From the NCBI GenBank assembly GCA_000719105.1, contig JODX01000001.1, positions 186,001 to 250,000 of the forward strand: a stretch of 64,000 nt of DNA. The letters run 5' to 3'. Position numbers and translations under genes: made by a program. The notes under the pieces were generated by a model. It worked only from the letters and a program-made list of their open reading frames with translations, did not search any database and was not told the origin of the DNA. The stretch is from Streptomyces sclerotialus. GTDB taxonomy: Bacteria; Actinomycetota; Actinomycetes; Streptomycetales; Streptomycetaceae. Position 1 is the first letter of the stretch. Each line of letters opens with the position of its first letter. This document shows, piece after piece, positions 24,640 to 32,850 of the stretch.

Positions 24640-24737
24640 GACGACGCCTGGAGCACGGCACCCCGGGGGAATAAGCGGAGCCAGCCTCCTGTTGTCCGGA
24701 GCCGAGCAGTGCACGGCAACGAAACACAGGAGGCACC

Positions 24738-25826
24738 GTGGCGGCAGACGAGATCCGAGGCACAGCGCAGGGCAGCGCTCCCGTACCCCTCTCCGTGCTG
24801 GACCTGGTGACCGTCGGCGCCGGCCGCACCGCCACCGACGCACTGCGCACCGCCGTGGAGCTGTCCCGCCTCACCGAGTCCCGCGGCTTCCACCGCTACT
24901 GGGTGGCCGAGCACCACTCCATGCCGGGCGTGGCCTCCTCCTCGCCCGCGGTGATCCTCGCCCACCTCGCCGCCCACACCGAGCGCATACGTCTCGGCTC
25001 GGGCGGCGTGATGCTGCCCAACCACGCGCCCCTGGTGATCGCGGAGCAGTTCGGCACCCTGGAGGCCCTGGCGCCCGGCCGCGTCGACCTCGGTCTCGGC
25101 CGCGCCCCCGGCACGGACGGCGCCACCGCCGCCGCCCTGCGCCGCACCGACCGGCTGCACGAGGGCGCCGACGACTTCCCGCAGCAGCTCGTCGAGCTCA
25201 TCCGCTTCCTGGACGACGACTTCCCCGACGGCCACCCCTACCGCCGTATCCACGCGGTGCCGGGACCGGTCCAGGGCAGTTCCCCCGGCGGCGTCCAGTC
25301 CGCGCACCGGCCGCCCATCTGGCTGCTGGGCTCCTCCGGCTTCAGCGCCCGGCTGGCCGCCGAACTCGGCCTGCCCTTCGCCTTCGCGCACCACTTCTCG
25401 GCGCGCAACACCGTCCCGGCGCTCGACCTCTACCGCGAGGCGTTCCGCCCGTCGGAGGTCCTGTCCGAGCCGTACGCCCTCATCGGCGTCTCCGCCCTCG
25501 CCACGGACGACGAGAAGGAGGCCCGCCGCCAGATCATGGCCGCCGCGCTCAACATGCTCCGGCTGCGCACCGGCCGCCCCGGCCTGGTGCCGACCCCGGA
25601 GGAGGCGGAGGCGTACGAGTTCAGCCAGGCGGAGCAGGACTTCATCGCCTCCTGGAACTCCGACGTCATCCACGGCACCGCGGACGAGGTCCGGGCCGGC
25701 CTGGACGACCTCCAGAAGCGCACCGGCGCCGACGAACTGATGATCACGAGCCACGCCCACAGCGGGGAGCTGCGGCTGCGGTCGTACGAGCTGATCGCGG
25801 ACGTCTACGGGCTGCCGCGGGGCTGA
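24738..25826 (+). CDS. LLM class flavin-dependent oxidoreductase
   Basis: A 362-residue luciferase-like monooxygenase of the MsnO8/YhbW type: [15 protein letters not shown] at the N-terminus, [53 protein letters not shown] and [12 protein letters not shown]. It should bind reduced FMN or F420. The GTG start has AGGAGG seven bases upstream. It lies 98 bases after the EutA-like gene on the same strand and may be cotranscribed. Substrate unknown. Confidence 0.9.
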   Translation: MAADEIRGTAQGSAPVPLSVLDLVTVGAGRTATDALRTAVELSRLTESRGFHRYWVAEHHSMPGVASSSPAVILAHLAAHTERIRLGSGGVMLPNHAPLVIAEQFGTLEALAPGRVDLGLGRAPGTDGATAAALRRTDRLHEGADDFPQQLVELIRFLDDDFPDGHPYRRIHAVPGPVQGSSPGGVQSAHRPPIWLLGSSGFSARLAAELGLPFAFAHHFSARNTVPALDLYREAFRPSEVLSEPYALIGVSALATDDEKEARRQIMAAALNMLRLRTGRPGLVPTPEEAEAYEFSQAEQDFIASWNSDVIHGTADEVRAGLDDLQKRTGADELMITSHAHSGELRLRSYELIADVYGLPRG

Positions 25827-25835
25827 CCGGGTGCC

Positions 25836-25854
25836 GGGGCCCCGCCGGGGCCCC
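25836..25854. terminator. GC-rich hairpin between converging genes
   Basis: GGGGCCCC at 25836-25843 pairs with GGGGCCCC at 25847-25854 around a GCC loop, in the 35-base gap between two converging genes. Confidence 0.5.
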
Positions 25855-25861
25855 TCCCCGC

Positions 25862-27922
25862 TCAGCTCCGGGCGCGGGCGGCGGCCGCCAGCAGTTCGGC
25901 GATGCGGTCCGCCGGCACGGGCCGTGAGTACAGCCACCCCTGGCCGGTGTCGCAGCCGATGCGGCGCAGCCGGGTGGCCTGGTCGGTCGTCTCGACGCAC
26001 TCCGCGGTGACGGTGAGCCCCAGCCGGTGGGCGAGCTGGACGAGCGCCTCGACGATCACCTCGTCGGCGGCGGTCGGCTCGGGCGCGGCGTCCTCGCCGT
26101 GGTCGCTGCCGTCGTACTGGAAGCCGCGCACGAAGGCGCCGTCCAGCTTCAGCACGGACACCGGCAGCCGGCTGAGGTAGGCGAGGTTGGAGTAGCCGGT
26201 GCCGAAGTCGTCGATGGCGATGCGGACGCCCATGTCGCTGAGCGCCCGCAGGGCCTGGAGGGGGCGGCCCGCCGAGCCCATCACGGCCGACTCGGTGAGC
26301 TCGAGCTGCAGCAGGTGGGGGGCGAGTTCGGTCTCGGCGAGGATCTCCGCCACGTCGGCGACCAGGTCGGAGTCCCACACCTGGCGCACCGCCACGTTCA
26401 CGCTGACGAACAGCGGGGCCCGCTCCGGATGGTCGAGCTGCCACCGCCGGGCCTGCCGGCAGGCCGTGGCCAGCGCCCACCGCCCCAGCGGAACGATCGA
26501 GCCGTCCTCCTCCGCCAGTCCGATGAACCGATTCGGCGTCAGTGTGCCGAACTGAGGATGGTTCCATCGCACCAGCGCCTCGACGCCGCGTACCTCGCCG
26601 CCCTCCATGTCGACGAGCGGCTGGTACTCGAGCTCGAACTCCCCGCGGTCCACGGCCGGCCGGAGCGTGGACGACAGGGCCTGGCGGGTCATGCGGTGCG
26701 CGTTGCGCTCGGGGTCGAAGAGCGTCCAGCGCGACTTGCCGTCGGCCTTCGCCCAGTACAGCGTGGTGTCGGCGGCCTGCATCAGCCCGGTCGCGGTCGT
26801 GCTCGCCGCGTGCCGCTCCACGACCCCGATCGACGCCGACACCGACAGCCGCTGGCCGGAGAGGTCGAAGGGCGCCTGCACGGCTTTCAGCACGGCCTCG
26901 GCGAGGTCCGCGAGCTGCTCGGTGCCCGTGGAGTCCTCCACGAGCAGCGCGAACTCGTCCCCGCCGAGCCGGGCGACCAGGGGCGCGACGGCTCTTCCGT
27001 ACCCGGCCTCGTCGGCGCAGCGCGTCAGCCGCTCGGCGACGGCCGCGAGGAGCCGGTCGCCGACCCGGTGCCCCAGCGTGTCGTTGATCGCCTTGAACCC
27101 GTCCAGATCCAGGTAGCACAGCCCGATCCGGCCGGTACCGCCCTCGTCGTACGACTCCGCCTCCAGCGCGGCCGACAGCCGCTCGAAGAAGAGCGTGCGG
27201 TTGGGCAGCCGGGTCACCGGGTCGTGCATCTGCAGATGCCGCAGCCGGGCCTGGAGCTCCCGGCGGGCGCTGATGTCCTGCAGCGAGAGCAGCACGGCCG
27301 GCTCCGCGCGGCGCTCCGCCGGAACGTTCAGGTCCACCAGGGCACCGGCGGACAGGGCCGCCTTGAGCTGTTCCTCCGCCGCCGTGAACTGCTCCTCCAC
27401 GGACAGCTCCGGCGTTTCCTCGGCGCCGTCCGCCCGGGCGGGGCCCTCGGCAGCCTCCGGTGTACCGGGTGCGCCAGGGGTTCCGGGTACCACCCCGGGC
27501 TCGGCCGCCGGGGGCAGCGGGGTCACCATCACCTGGGCCCAGAGCGAGTGCCCGTCGGGATGTTTGAGCCGGCGCGCGCAACGCAGCCGCGCCTGCCGGC
27601 CGCGCAGCACCTCGCGGTAGGCGTGCCAGGTGCGTGCGTCCGACGCCAGGTCCACCAGCTCGGCGGCGACCCGTCCGGCCAGTCCCGCCGCGCCGCCGCC
27701 CAGCAGCGCGCCCATCGAGTCGTTGGCGGTGACGATCCGCCCCTGCCGGTCGACCACGGCCATGGCGAGGGGCGCGGCCGCGAAGGCCGCCTCGAACGTG
27801 TGTGGCTCCCGTGACGCCTGTGGTGCCGTGAGGGGCGTCAACACCTGGCGTGAACTCTCGATGTCACGCTCTGTGACGATCGGCCGGACGCGGTCCACAG
27901 CGGGCGCCGGCCCTTTGGACAT
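25862..27922 (-). CDS. cdgA: PAS-GGDEF-EAL cyclic di-GMP enzyme, CdgA-like
   Basis: A protein of about 686 residues with PAS (FAAAPLAMAVVDRQGRIVTANDSMGALLGG), GGDEF and EAL domains. The cyclase motif is intact (ARLGGDEFALL). The phosphodiesterase set is also intact: GVEALVRW, ELTESAVM, AIDDFGTGYSNLAYL, LKLDGAFV, CVET and GCDTGQGW. It may therefore make or break c-di-GMP, the ligand that controls BldD in Streptomyces. By position it matches CdgA, a BldD target. No membrane segment is seen. ATG 27922 was chosen; a GTG at 27931 is an alternative. Confidence 0.88.
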   Translation of the reverse strand: MSKGPAPAVDRVRPIVTERDIESSRQVLTPLTAPQASREPHTFEAAFAAAPLAMAVVDRQGRIVTANDSMGALLGGGAAGLAGRVAAELVDLASDARTWHAYREVLRGRQARLRCARRLKHPDGHSLWAQVMVTPLPPAAEPGVVPGTPGAPGTPEAAEGPARADGAEETPELSVEEQFTAAEEQLKAALSAGALVDLNVPAERRAEPAVLLSLQDISARRELQARLRHLQMHDPVTRLPNRTLFFERLSAALEAESYDEGGTGRIGLCYLDLDGFKAINDTLGHRVGDRLLAAVAERLTRCADEAGYGRAVAPLVARLGGDEFALLVEDSTGTEQLADLAEAVLKAVQAPFDLSGQRLSVSASIGVVERHAASTTATGLMQAADTTLYWAKADGKSRWTLFDPERNAHRMTRQALSSTLRPAVDRGEFELEYQPLVDMEGGEVRGVEALVRWNHPQFGTLTPNRFIGLAEEDGSIVPLGRWALATACRQARRWQLDHPERAPLFVSVNVAVRQVWDSDLVADVAEILAETELAPHLLQLELTESAVMGSAGRPLQALRALSDMGVRIAIDDFGTGYSNLAYLSRLPVSVLKLDGAFVRGFQYDGSDHGEDAAPEPTAADEVIVEALVQLAHRLGLTVTAECVETTDQATRLRRIGCDTGQGWLYSRPVPADRIAELLAAAARARS

Positions 27923-28295
27923 TCCGCTCACCGTTCGCTCCCGCAGTGCACTCGTTCTTCGTACGGTCTCGTGATGTCTCGTAGGAGCGGCAGTCCGGGT
28001 GGGGCGACCGCTCAAGCCGTGTCCGTGCAGGAAATTGTGCCGATCATAGAGGCTGGCCTCAGGCCCTTCCAGCCATTGTCCAGTGTCCCGGAACTACCTC
28101 CGTTCCTGACAGATCGTTTCTGCCACTCCCTGGACGGCTTCTTTGCCTGGCCGGACCAGTTGTGACGTTCCGTGAATGGGCGGGCTGTCGCCTCCTGGGT
28201 GCACTCACTCGTCCGGAGGAGACTAACGAGGCAAAGTACTACAAGCTCACACAGTCTGGGTGCGGTGTCCCCGAAGCACGCATCCGGAGGTCGAT
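27923..28295. promoter_or_regulatory. Divergent promoter region of cdgA and the M6-like protease
   Basis: No convincing gene in these 373 bases. It must contain both divergent promoters; a BldD-like palindrome lies at 28165-28177. Confidence 0.5.
28165..28177. promoter_or_regulatory. BldD-box-like palindrome upstream of cdgA
   Basis: TGACGTTCCGTGA keeps the outer half-sites TnAC and GTnA of the BldD box but differs at the inner C and G. It lies about 240 bases upstream of the cdgA start. BldD is known to bind upstream of cdgA in Streptomyces; this exact site is only a candidate. Confidence 0.25.
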
Positions 28296-29771
28296 GTGCC
28301 GCGTCCGCTGCCCAGGAAGGGTTCCGCCCGCCGGACGGGGCGGGCGCGGAGGCTCCTTCCCCGGGCGGTACGGATTCCGGCCACCGCGTCCGAAGCGGTG
28401 CGCACCGCGCGGACCGTACGGGTACGGGGCCGCACCCGCCGGGCCGTACGGCGCCTCGCCGACGGCCGGCTGCCGAGCCTGCGCGGCACGGGGGCCGTGT
28501 TCACCTCGCTGACCGCCGTGGCCGCCACCTCCCTCGTCGCGGTCCCGTCGGTCGCCGTACCGCTGTCGGCCGCGTGCGTCCTGCGCCGGACCGACGCCCA
28601 CCACTCGGAGGGCATCGACACCTGGAACCGCTCGTATCCGCGCCCCACCCGTGCCCTGGACGCGGTGCTGGTCTTCCTTTCCTTCCCTGACGCGGCCCCT
28701 CTCACCACACCGGCCGAACTGGCCTCGGACCACTTCCCGGCCACCAGCAGTTTCTTCGAGCGTGCCTCGTACGGCAGGTTCACGCTGCGCGCGCACCCGC
28801 GCCCGGAGTGGATCGAGATGCCGCGGCCGTCCACGGCGTACGCCATAGAGCGCGACTGGGACACCGCGCAGCGTGCCGCCTACCTGAGGGACGCGATGGC
28901 CGCGGCCGACGCCCGGATCGACTTCTCCCGCTACGACATCGTGTACTTCGTCGCCGACCCGGACGCGCCGGGTGTCGACTCGGACGCGACGAAGGTGGTG
29001 AACCTGGACCGGCCGCTGCGGGCCGACGGCACGGCCGTCCGCCGGATCGTCACCGTCTTCGAGAAACACCCGCCGGACCGCCTGGTGCTGGCCCACGAGA
29101 CCGGCCACGTCTTCGATCTGCCCGACCTCTACCACCGCCCCGCCGACGGCAGGGGCGACTGGGACACGCACGTCGGCGACTGGGACCTCATGGGCAGCCA
29201 GTTCGGCCTCGCCCCGGACCTGTTCGGCTGGCACAAGTGGAAGCTCGGCTGGCTGGGCTCGCGCCAGGTGGCCTGCGTACGGGGCCCGGGTACGACCCGC
29301 CTGACGCTGGAGTCCCTGGGTGCGGGTGCGGGTGCCAGTGCGGGTGCGGGTGCCGGGTGGCACGGCCGGCGGGACGGGGGGACGGGGTGGGGCGGCGACG
29401 GGGGAGCCGCCGCGGGGGCCGAGGCCTTCGGTCCCGGCGGGGGTACGAAGCTGGCGGTCGTCCGTACCGGCCGGGACAGCGCGCTCGGGTTCGAGGCGCG
29501 CGGCGCGGTGGGCAACGACGTCTCCGTCTGCGCGCAGGGCATCCTCGTCTACCGGATCCGCGGCGAGGCCGAGTCCGGCGAGGGCCCGATCGAGGTCGTG
29601 GACGCCCATCCGCGCACCGAGGCCTGCTGGGAGGAGTCCGTCTACCCTCCGCTCGCCGACGCGCCGGTGGCCCTGGGCGAGACCTTCACGGTGCCGGGGG
29701 AGGACGTACGGGTGGAGGTGGAGGGCCGTACGGCGTCCGGGGCGTGGACGGTGAGGATCGTGACGGGGTGA
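28296..29771 (+). CDS. M6-family-like secreted metalloprotease
   Basis: A 491-residue protein. The N-terminus is Arg-rich, then a hydrophobic segment (AVFTSLTAVAATSLVAVPSVAVPLSAA) acts as signal or anchor. The zinc motif HETGHVFDLPDLY (His267, Glu268, His271) with the downstream GDWDLMGSQ (Asp and Met of a metzincin-like turn) is typical of M6/immune-inhibitor-A-type peptidases. A Gly/Ala-rich insertion of about 45 residues (340-385) precedes a beta-rich C-terminal domain. The GTG follows GGAGG at five bases. A strong terminator follows the stop. Confidence 0.82.
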   Translation: MPRPLPRKGSARRTGRARRLLPRAVRIPATASEAVRTARTVRVRGRTRRAVRRLADGRLPSLRGTGAVFTSLTAVAATSLVAVPSVAVPLSAACVLRRTDAHHSEGIDTWNRSYPRPTRALDAVLVFLSFPDAAPLTTPAELASDHFPATSSFFERASYGRFTLRAHPRPEWIEMPRPSTAYAIERDWDTAQRAAYLRDAMAAADARIDFSRYDIVYFVADPDAPGVDSDATKVVNLDRPLRADGTAVRRIVTVFEKHPPDRLVLAHETGHVFDLPDLYHRPADGRGDWDTHVGDWDLMGSQFGLAPDLFGWHKWKLGWLGSRQVACVRGPGTTRLTLESLGAGAGASAGAGAGWHGRRDGGTGWGGDGGAAAGAEAFGPGGGTKLAVVRTGRDSALGFEARGAVGNDVSVCAQGILVYRIRGEAESGEGPIEVVDAHPRTEACWEESVYPPLADAPVALGETFTVPGEDVRVEVEGRTASGAWTVRIVTG

Positions 29772-29782
29772 GGCGCGGGAAA

Positions 29783-29823
29783 ACGACGGTGGGGCAGATT
29801 CCTGGAATCTGCCCCACCGTCGT
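29783..29823. terminator. Shared terminator of the protease gene and the third tRNA-Lys
   Basis: An 18-base perfect stem (29783-29800 with 29806-29823) and 5-base loop, 12 bases after the protease stop and six bases from the tRNA 3-prime end. Confidence 0.9.
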
Positions 29824-29828
29824 CGCTG

Positions 29829-29902
29829 TGCGCCGCCAGGGACTCGAACCCCGGACCCGCTGATTAAGAGTCAGCTGCTCTAACCAACTGAGCTAGCGGC
29901 GC
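29829..29902 (-). tRNA. tRNA-Lys (anticodon CTT), third copy
   Basis: Identical to the copies at 13152 and 16841. The 11 bases just upstream (GCCTGCTGACG on the plus strand) match those upstream of the first copy, suggesting duplication with part of the flank. The first ten bases of the tRNA overlap the end of the upstream coding sequence. Confidence 0.97.
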
Positions 29903-30600
29903 CTGCTGACGTCGTAGACATTAGCACCCTGATCGGCGGGAGGAGAAATCGATATCCGCACCGCGGCGGAGGCGGCGGCGCGGGCCGCGCGGACGGTTGC
30001 CCAGAGCAGGACCTCGGGTCCGGGGAGCCACGGCCGCCGGGTGTCGGGGGCGACCAGCCAGCGGGAGGCGGTACGGCCGGCGGGGTCGGAGGGGTCGGCG
30101 TCGGGCGCGGAGTGCAGGGCGGGAACGGTCACCGCGTCCCCGGTGCCGTGGTACAGGATGGGCGGGATCTCGCCCGTCCGTCCGGGTGACCCCCACTCCT
30201 CCCATCGCATGAGGGAGGGCAGCCGCTGGGCGGTGCCGGGAGCGGCGAAGAGCAGCATGCGGCCCCGGTACGTGGCGACGGGCCCCGTGCCCGGTCCCTC
30301 CTCCCACAGCCGGTCCAGCATCCGCCGCCCGAAGATCATGGGGACGTTGACGACGTCGAAGGCCGTGCCGCAGGGCAGGACGACCGGGGCGGTGGGCCGC
30401 TCCCGCAGAAGGGCGAGCGTGCTGCGCGGATACGTTCCTGCCGAGGCGAGCCAGGCGGCCCCCTCCGCGGTGACGTGCGAGACCGCGGCGTCCGGGGCGG
30501 GGCATGCCGAGACGGCGATGCTCGCGCGCGTGCGAGTGGTGCACGGGGCGTCGGTGTGGTCGTGGGCGCGTTTGCTCGCGGGAAAGGTCTGCTGCCTCAT
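29893..30600 (-). CDS. Bifunctional DNA primase/polymerase-domain-like protein
   Basis: A 235-residue protein resembling the stand-alone primase/polymerase N-terminal domain proteins common in Streptomyces: VTAEGAAWLASAGTYPRSTLALL, VVLPCGTAFDVVNVP, GRMLLFAAPGTAQRLPSLMRWEEWG, PPILYHGTGDAVTVPAL and RWLVAPDTRRPWLPGPEVLLW. The acidic catalytic triad of active PrimPol enzymes is not clear, so enzymatic activity is doubtful. The stop codon TAG lies within the first bases of the downstream tRNA-Lys (10-base overlap). ATG 30600 follows TAGGTG. Confidence 0.75.
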   Translation of the reverse strand: MRQQTFPASKRAHDHTDAPCTTRTRASIAVSACPAPDAAVSHVTAEGAAWLASAGTYPRSTLALLRERPTAPVVLPCGTAFDVVNVPMIFGRRMLDRLWEEGPGTGPVATYRGRMLLFAAPGTAQRLPSLMRWEEWGSPGRTGEIPPILYHGTGDAVTVPALHSAPDADPSDPAGRTASRWLVAPDTRRPWLPGPEVLLWATVRAARAAASAAVRISISPPADQGANVYDVSRRR

Positions 30601-30862
30601 GGCACCTACATTTACCGCCCGTGAGCGCCCCGTTCCCGTCGGTCGCCAGAATCTGGGACTGGTGTGACTGATGTGAACAGTTTTCCGAAATTGGTATATG
30701 CCGGGAGACGATGCAGCGGTCGGTTTGAGGAAAACCGCTTCGGTCCGCAGAGCGATCGGATGGCGGTCGAAGGCGCCTCCGGACGGCGGAACGGGTGCCG
30801 CCCGGAGCGTCCTCGACCGCGTTCGCGAACGTTTTCCGAACCACTCGGAACACTCGAGCCAC
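30601..30862. other. Intergenic stretch without a gene
   Basis: Nothing coding was recognised. Near its right end three 9-base units (CCACTCGGA, ACACTCGAG, CCACTCAGA) lie in tandem at 30841-30867, ending on the stop codon of the next gene. Confidence 0.4.
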
Positions 30863-31225
30863 TCAGACCGTGTCGGGCCCGCGCCCGTCGCGTCCCCGCA
30901 TCAGGTCGCGGCCGAACTCGACCATCTTCCGCGCGTAGTCCTCGGTCCACTCGGCCCGCTCGGCGATGTCCGCCGCGGTCAGCCGGTCGAACCGGCGCGG
31001 ATCGGCGAGCTGGGCCGCGGCGACGGCCTGGTACTCCACCGCCCGGTCCGCCGCCGCGCGGAACGCCTGCGTCAGCTCGGTCGCCCGCGAGAGCAGCGCG
31101 CGCGGGTCGTCGATCGACTCCAGGTCGAAGAAGTGCTCCGGGTCGGCGGCCGCCTCGGCGGGCTCGAAGAGCAGGGGCGCGGGGCGTCGCCGCGGTTCGT
31201 TCGGACGCGGCGTGGGCTCCGCCAT
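30863..31225 (-). CDS. Conserved small hypothetical protein
   Basis: A 120-residue soluble protein. The Pro/Arg-rich N-terminus (MAEPTPRPNEPRRRPAP) is followed by a mostly helical part with FFDLESIDDPRALLSRATELTQAF and RFDRLTAADIAERAEWTEDYARKMVEFGRDLM. No family is recognised. The ATG has AAGGAG six bases upstream. It follows the helicase gene by 263 bases on the same strand; whether it belongs to that operon cannot be decided. Confidence 0.75.
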   Translation of the reverse strand: MAEPTPRPNEPRRRPAPLLFEPAEAAADPEHFFDLESIDDPRALLSRATELTQAFRAAADRAVEYQAVAAAQLADPRRFDRLTAADIAERAEWTEDYARKMVEFGRDLMRGRDGRGPDTV

Positions 31226-31488
31226 GTCTACTCCTTCTCGTGGGACGTTCGGAGGCCCTCCGCCAGGGGTGTCCCCGGGCAACTGGCCACCGTCCATTGT
31301 CTCCCGGCCGTGCAAGTGGACCCGGGAGCGCGGCGCCAGGGCGCTCGCGGCACACCGCTGGCGATGCCGCGCACCAGCGGCCACCGGAACACCACCGGTG
31401 CGCCCCCGGCGGCGTGCCGGACTCCGTCCGGCGGCGGATGGGGCGGTGTCGCGCTGATCGTCTGCCCGGGCGGCTGCCGGAAGGGTGG

Positions 31489-32850
31489 TCAGGGCCGCCA
31501 GGCCACCCGGTGCTCGGACAGCCGGGCCAGTACCGCGTGGTTCGCCTCCCAGCCGTCCGGGAACTTCACCGTGACGCCCAGTTGCACCGGCTCCGTCGAC
31601 GGGTGGTCGTCCAGCAGCTCCGCCACGCCTTCCCGGCACACCACGATGCATGCGTGGCGGTGCCGGGACGCGAGCACGCACAGGCGGCCCGTCTCCAGGT
31701 GGAACGCGGTCGCGTCCGGCCGGCCGGAGAGGGGGTGCAGGACCACCGTCACGTCGTACTCGCGCCCCTGGAGCCGGTTCGCCGTGTCCACGACCACGTC
31801 GGTGACCCCGAGGCCGGCCAGCGCCGCCCGCACCGCGGCCGCCTGGTCGCGGTGGGCCGTGCCGACGGCGATCCGGTCGGCGGTCAGCGGCACCGGCTCG
31901 TCCGACCGCTCCGAGACCGCCGCGCCGCCCCGCTCCAGCAGCCGCCGTACGACCTGCGCGACCGCGTGGACGGCCTCCGGGTCCGTACGGGGGGTGTGCC
32001 GGGCCGGGAGTTCCAGCAGGCCCCAGCCCGCGCCGGCCGCCTCGTCGATGACCCGGTCCGGGCCCGAACCGTCCGACGGGACGGAGAAGGAGAGCCGCCG
32101 GTCGCCGTGGTCCGTGCCGCTGCGGAACGGCGTGTACGGGTAGAAGGCGGCCGAGACCAGCGGCGCCGCGGAGGCCGGGAGCCGCCAGGACACCGGCAGG
32201 CGGTGCTGCGGCAGCTCGGGGTTGTGGGACAGCAGGGTCGTCACCGCCGAGGCCGACGGGTCGTACGACAGGCCCGCCCACTGCTCGCTGCCCACGATCG
32301 AGAACGGGTCGAGCTGTCCCGGGTCGCCCACGAACAGCGCCCGTTCGAACAGGCCCGCCACGGCCAGCAGCGCGTCCGACCGCATCTGGTACGCCTCGTC
32401 CACGATCGCGTGCCGCCACGGTTCGTCGACCTTGACGTGCGCCCACTTGGCGGCGGTCGAGACGACGATGTCGAGCCCGGCGAGATCGGCGGCCTTCGTC
32501 GACTTCCGGACGTTCGGCAGGGCGTCCAGAGCCTTGTCGTACGGGTCGGTGTCACTGCTGTGGAGCCGGCCCACCGGCAGGTCGGCGTCCTTCTCCGCGA
32601 GCCGGACGACCAGGTCGTCCACCTGCGCGTTCGTCTGCGCGACGATCATCAGCGGGCGTCCGGCGGCGGCGAGCTCCAGCGCGGCGCGGACGACGAGGGT
32701 CGACTTGCCGGCGCCGGGCGGGGAGTCCACCACGACACCGCGGTGCGCGCCGTGCAGCGTGTCGCGCAGGATCGCGTCGGTGGCCCGGCCGGCCGCGGCG
32801 CCGGGATCGAGAACCCCGCTTTCGGCGTGCGGGTCCAGCGCGGCTGTCAC
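31489..32850 (-). CDS. Superfamily 1 helicase-like ATPase (Dna2/Upf1-type AAA_11/AAA_12)
   Basis: A 453-residue SF1 ATPase. Motif I is VVVDSPPGAGKSTLVVRAA, motif Ia is MIVAQTNAQVDDLVVRL, motif II is HAIVDEAYQMRSD (DEAY), motif III is ALFVGDPGQLDPF, motif IV/V region is RIAVGTAHRDQAAAVRAAL with TANRLQGREYDVTVVL, and motif VI is LCVLASRHRHACIVV. This order matches the UvrD/Upf1 superfamily, closest to Dna2-type helicases, in a compact form. Its ATG overlaps the stop of the upstream gene by four bases (ATGA). Third gene of a nuclease-unknown-helicase operon. Confidence 0.88.
   Translation of the reverse strand: MTAALDPHAESGVLDPGAAAGRATDAILRDTLHGAHRGVVVDSPPGAGKSTLVVRAALELAAAGRPLMIVAQTNAQVDDLVVRLAEKDADLPVGRLHSSDTDPYDKALDALPNVRKSTKAADLAGLDIVVSTAAKWAHVKVDEPWRHAIVDEAYQMRSDALLAVAGLFERALFVGDPGQLDPFSIVGSEQWAGLSYDPSASAVTTLLSHNPELPQHRLPVSWRLPASAAPLVSAAFYPYTPFRSGTDHGDRRLSFSVPSDGSGPDRVIDEAAGAGWGLLELPARHTPRTDPEAVHAVAQVVRRLLERGGAAVSERSDEPVPLTADRIAVGTAHRDQAAAVRAALAGLGVTDVVVDTANRLQGREYDVTVVLHPLSGRPDATAFHLETGRLCVLASRHRHACIVVCREGVAELLDDHPSTEPVQLGVTVKFPDGWEANHAVLARLSEHRVAWRP

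Noticed and set aside
24738..25826. LLM oxidoreductase as part of a natural-product gene cluster
   Set aside because: No PKS, NRPS, terpene or RiPP genes are near; the neighbours point to catabolism.
23955..27581. Minus-strand open frame of 1208 codons
   Set aside because: It runs antisense through the EutA-like and LLM genes and in another frame of cdgA; no domain is recognisable.
13152..29902. Genomic island between the repeated tRNA-Lys genes
   Set aside because: No integrase, transposase or attachment-site duplication beyond the tRNA itself, and the enclosed genes are conserved core Streptomyces genes.
30601..30862. Extended minus-strand open frame starting at 30862
   Set aside because: It lies in another frame of the primase-like gene and has no known domain; its first part covers a noncoding gap.
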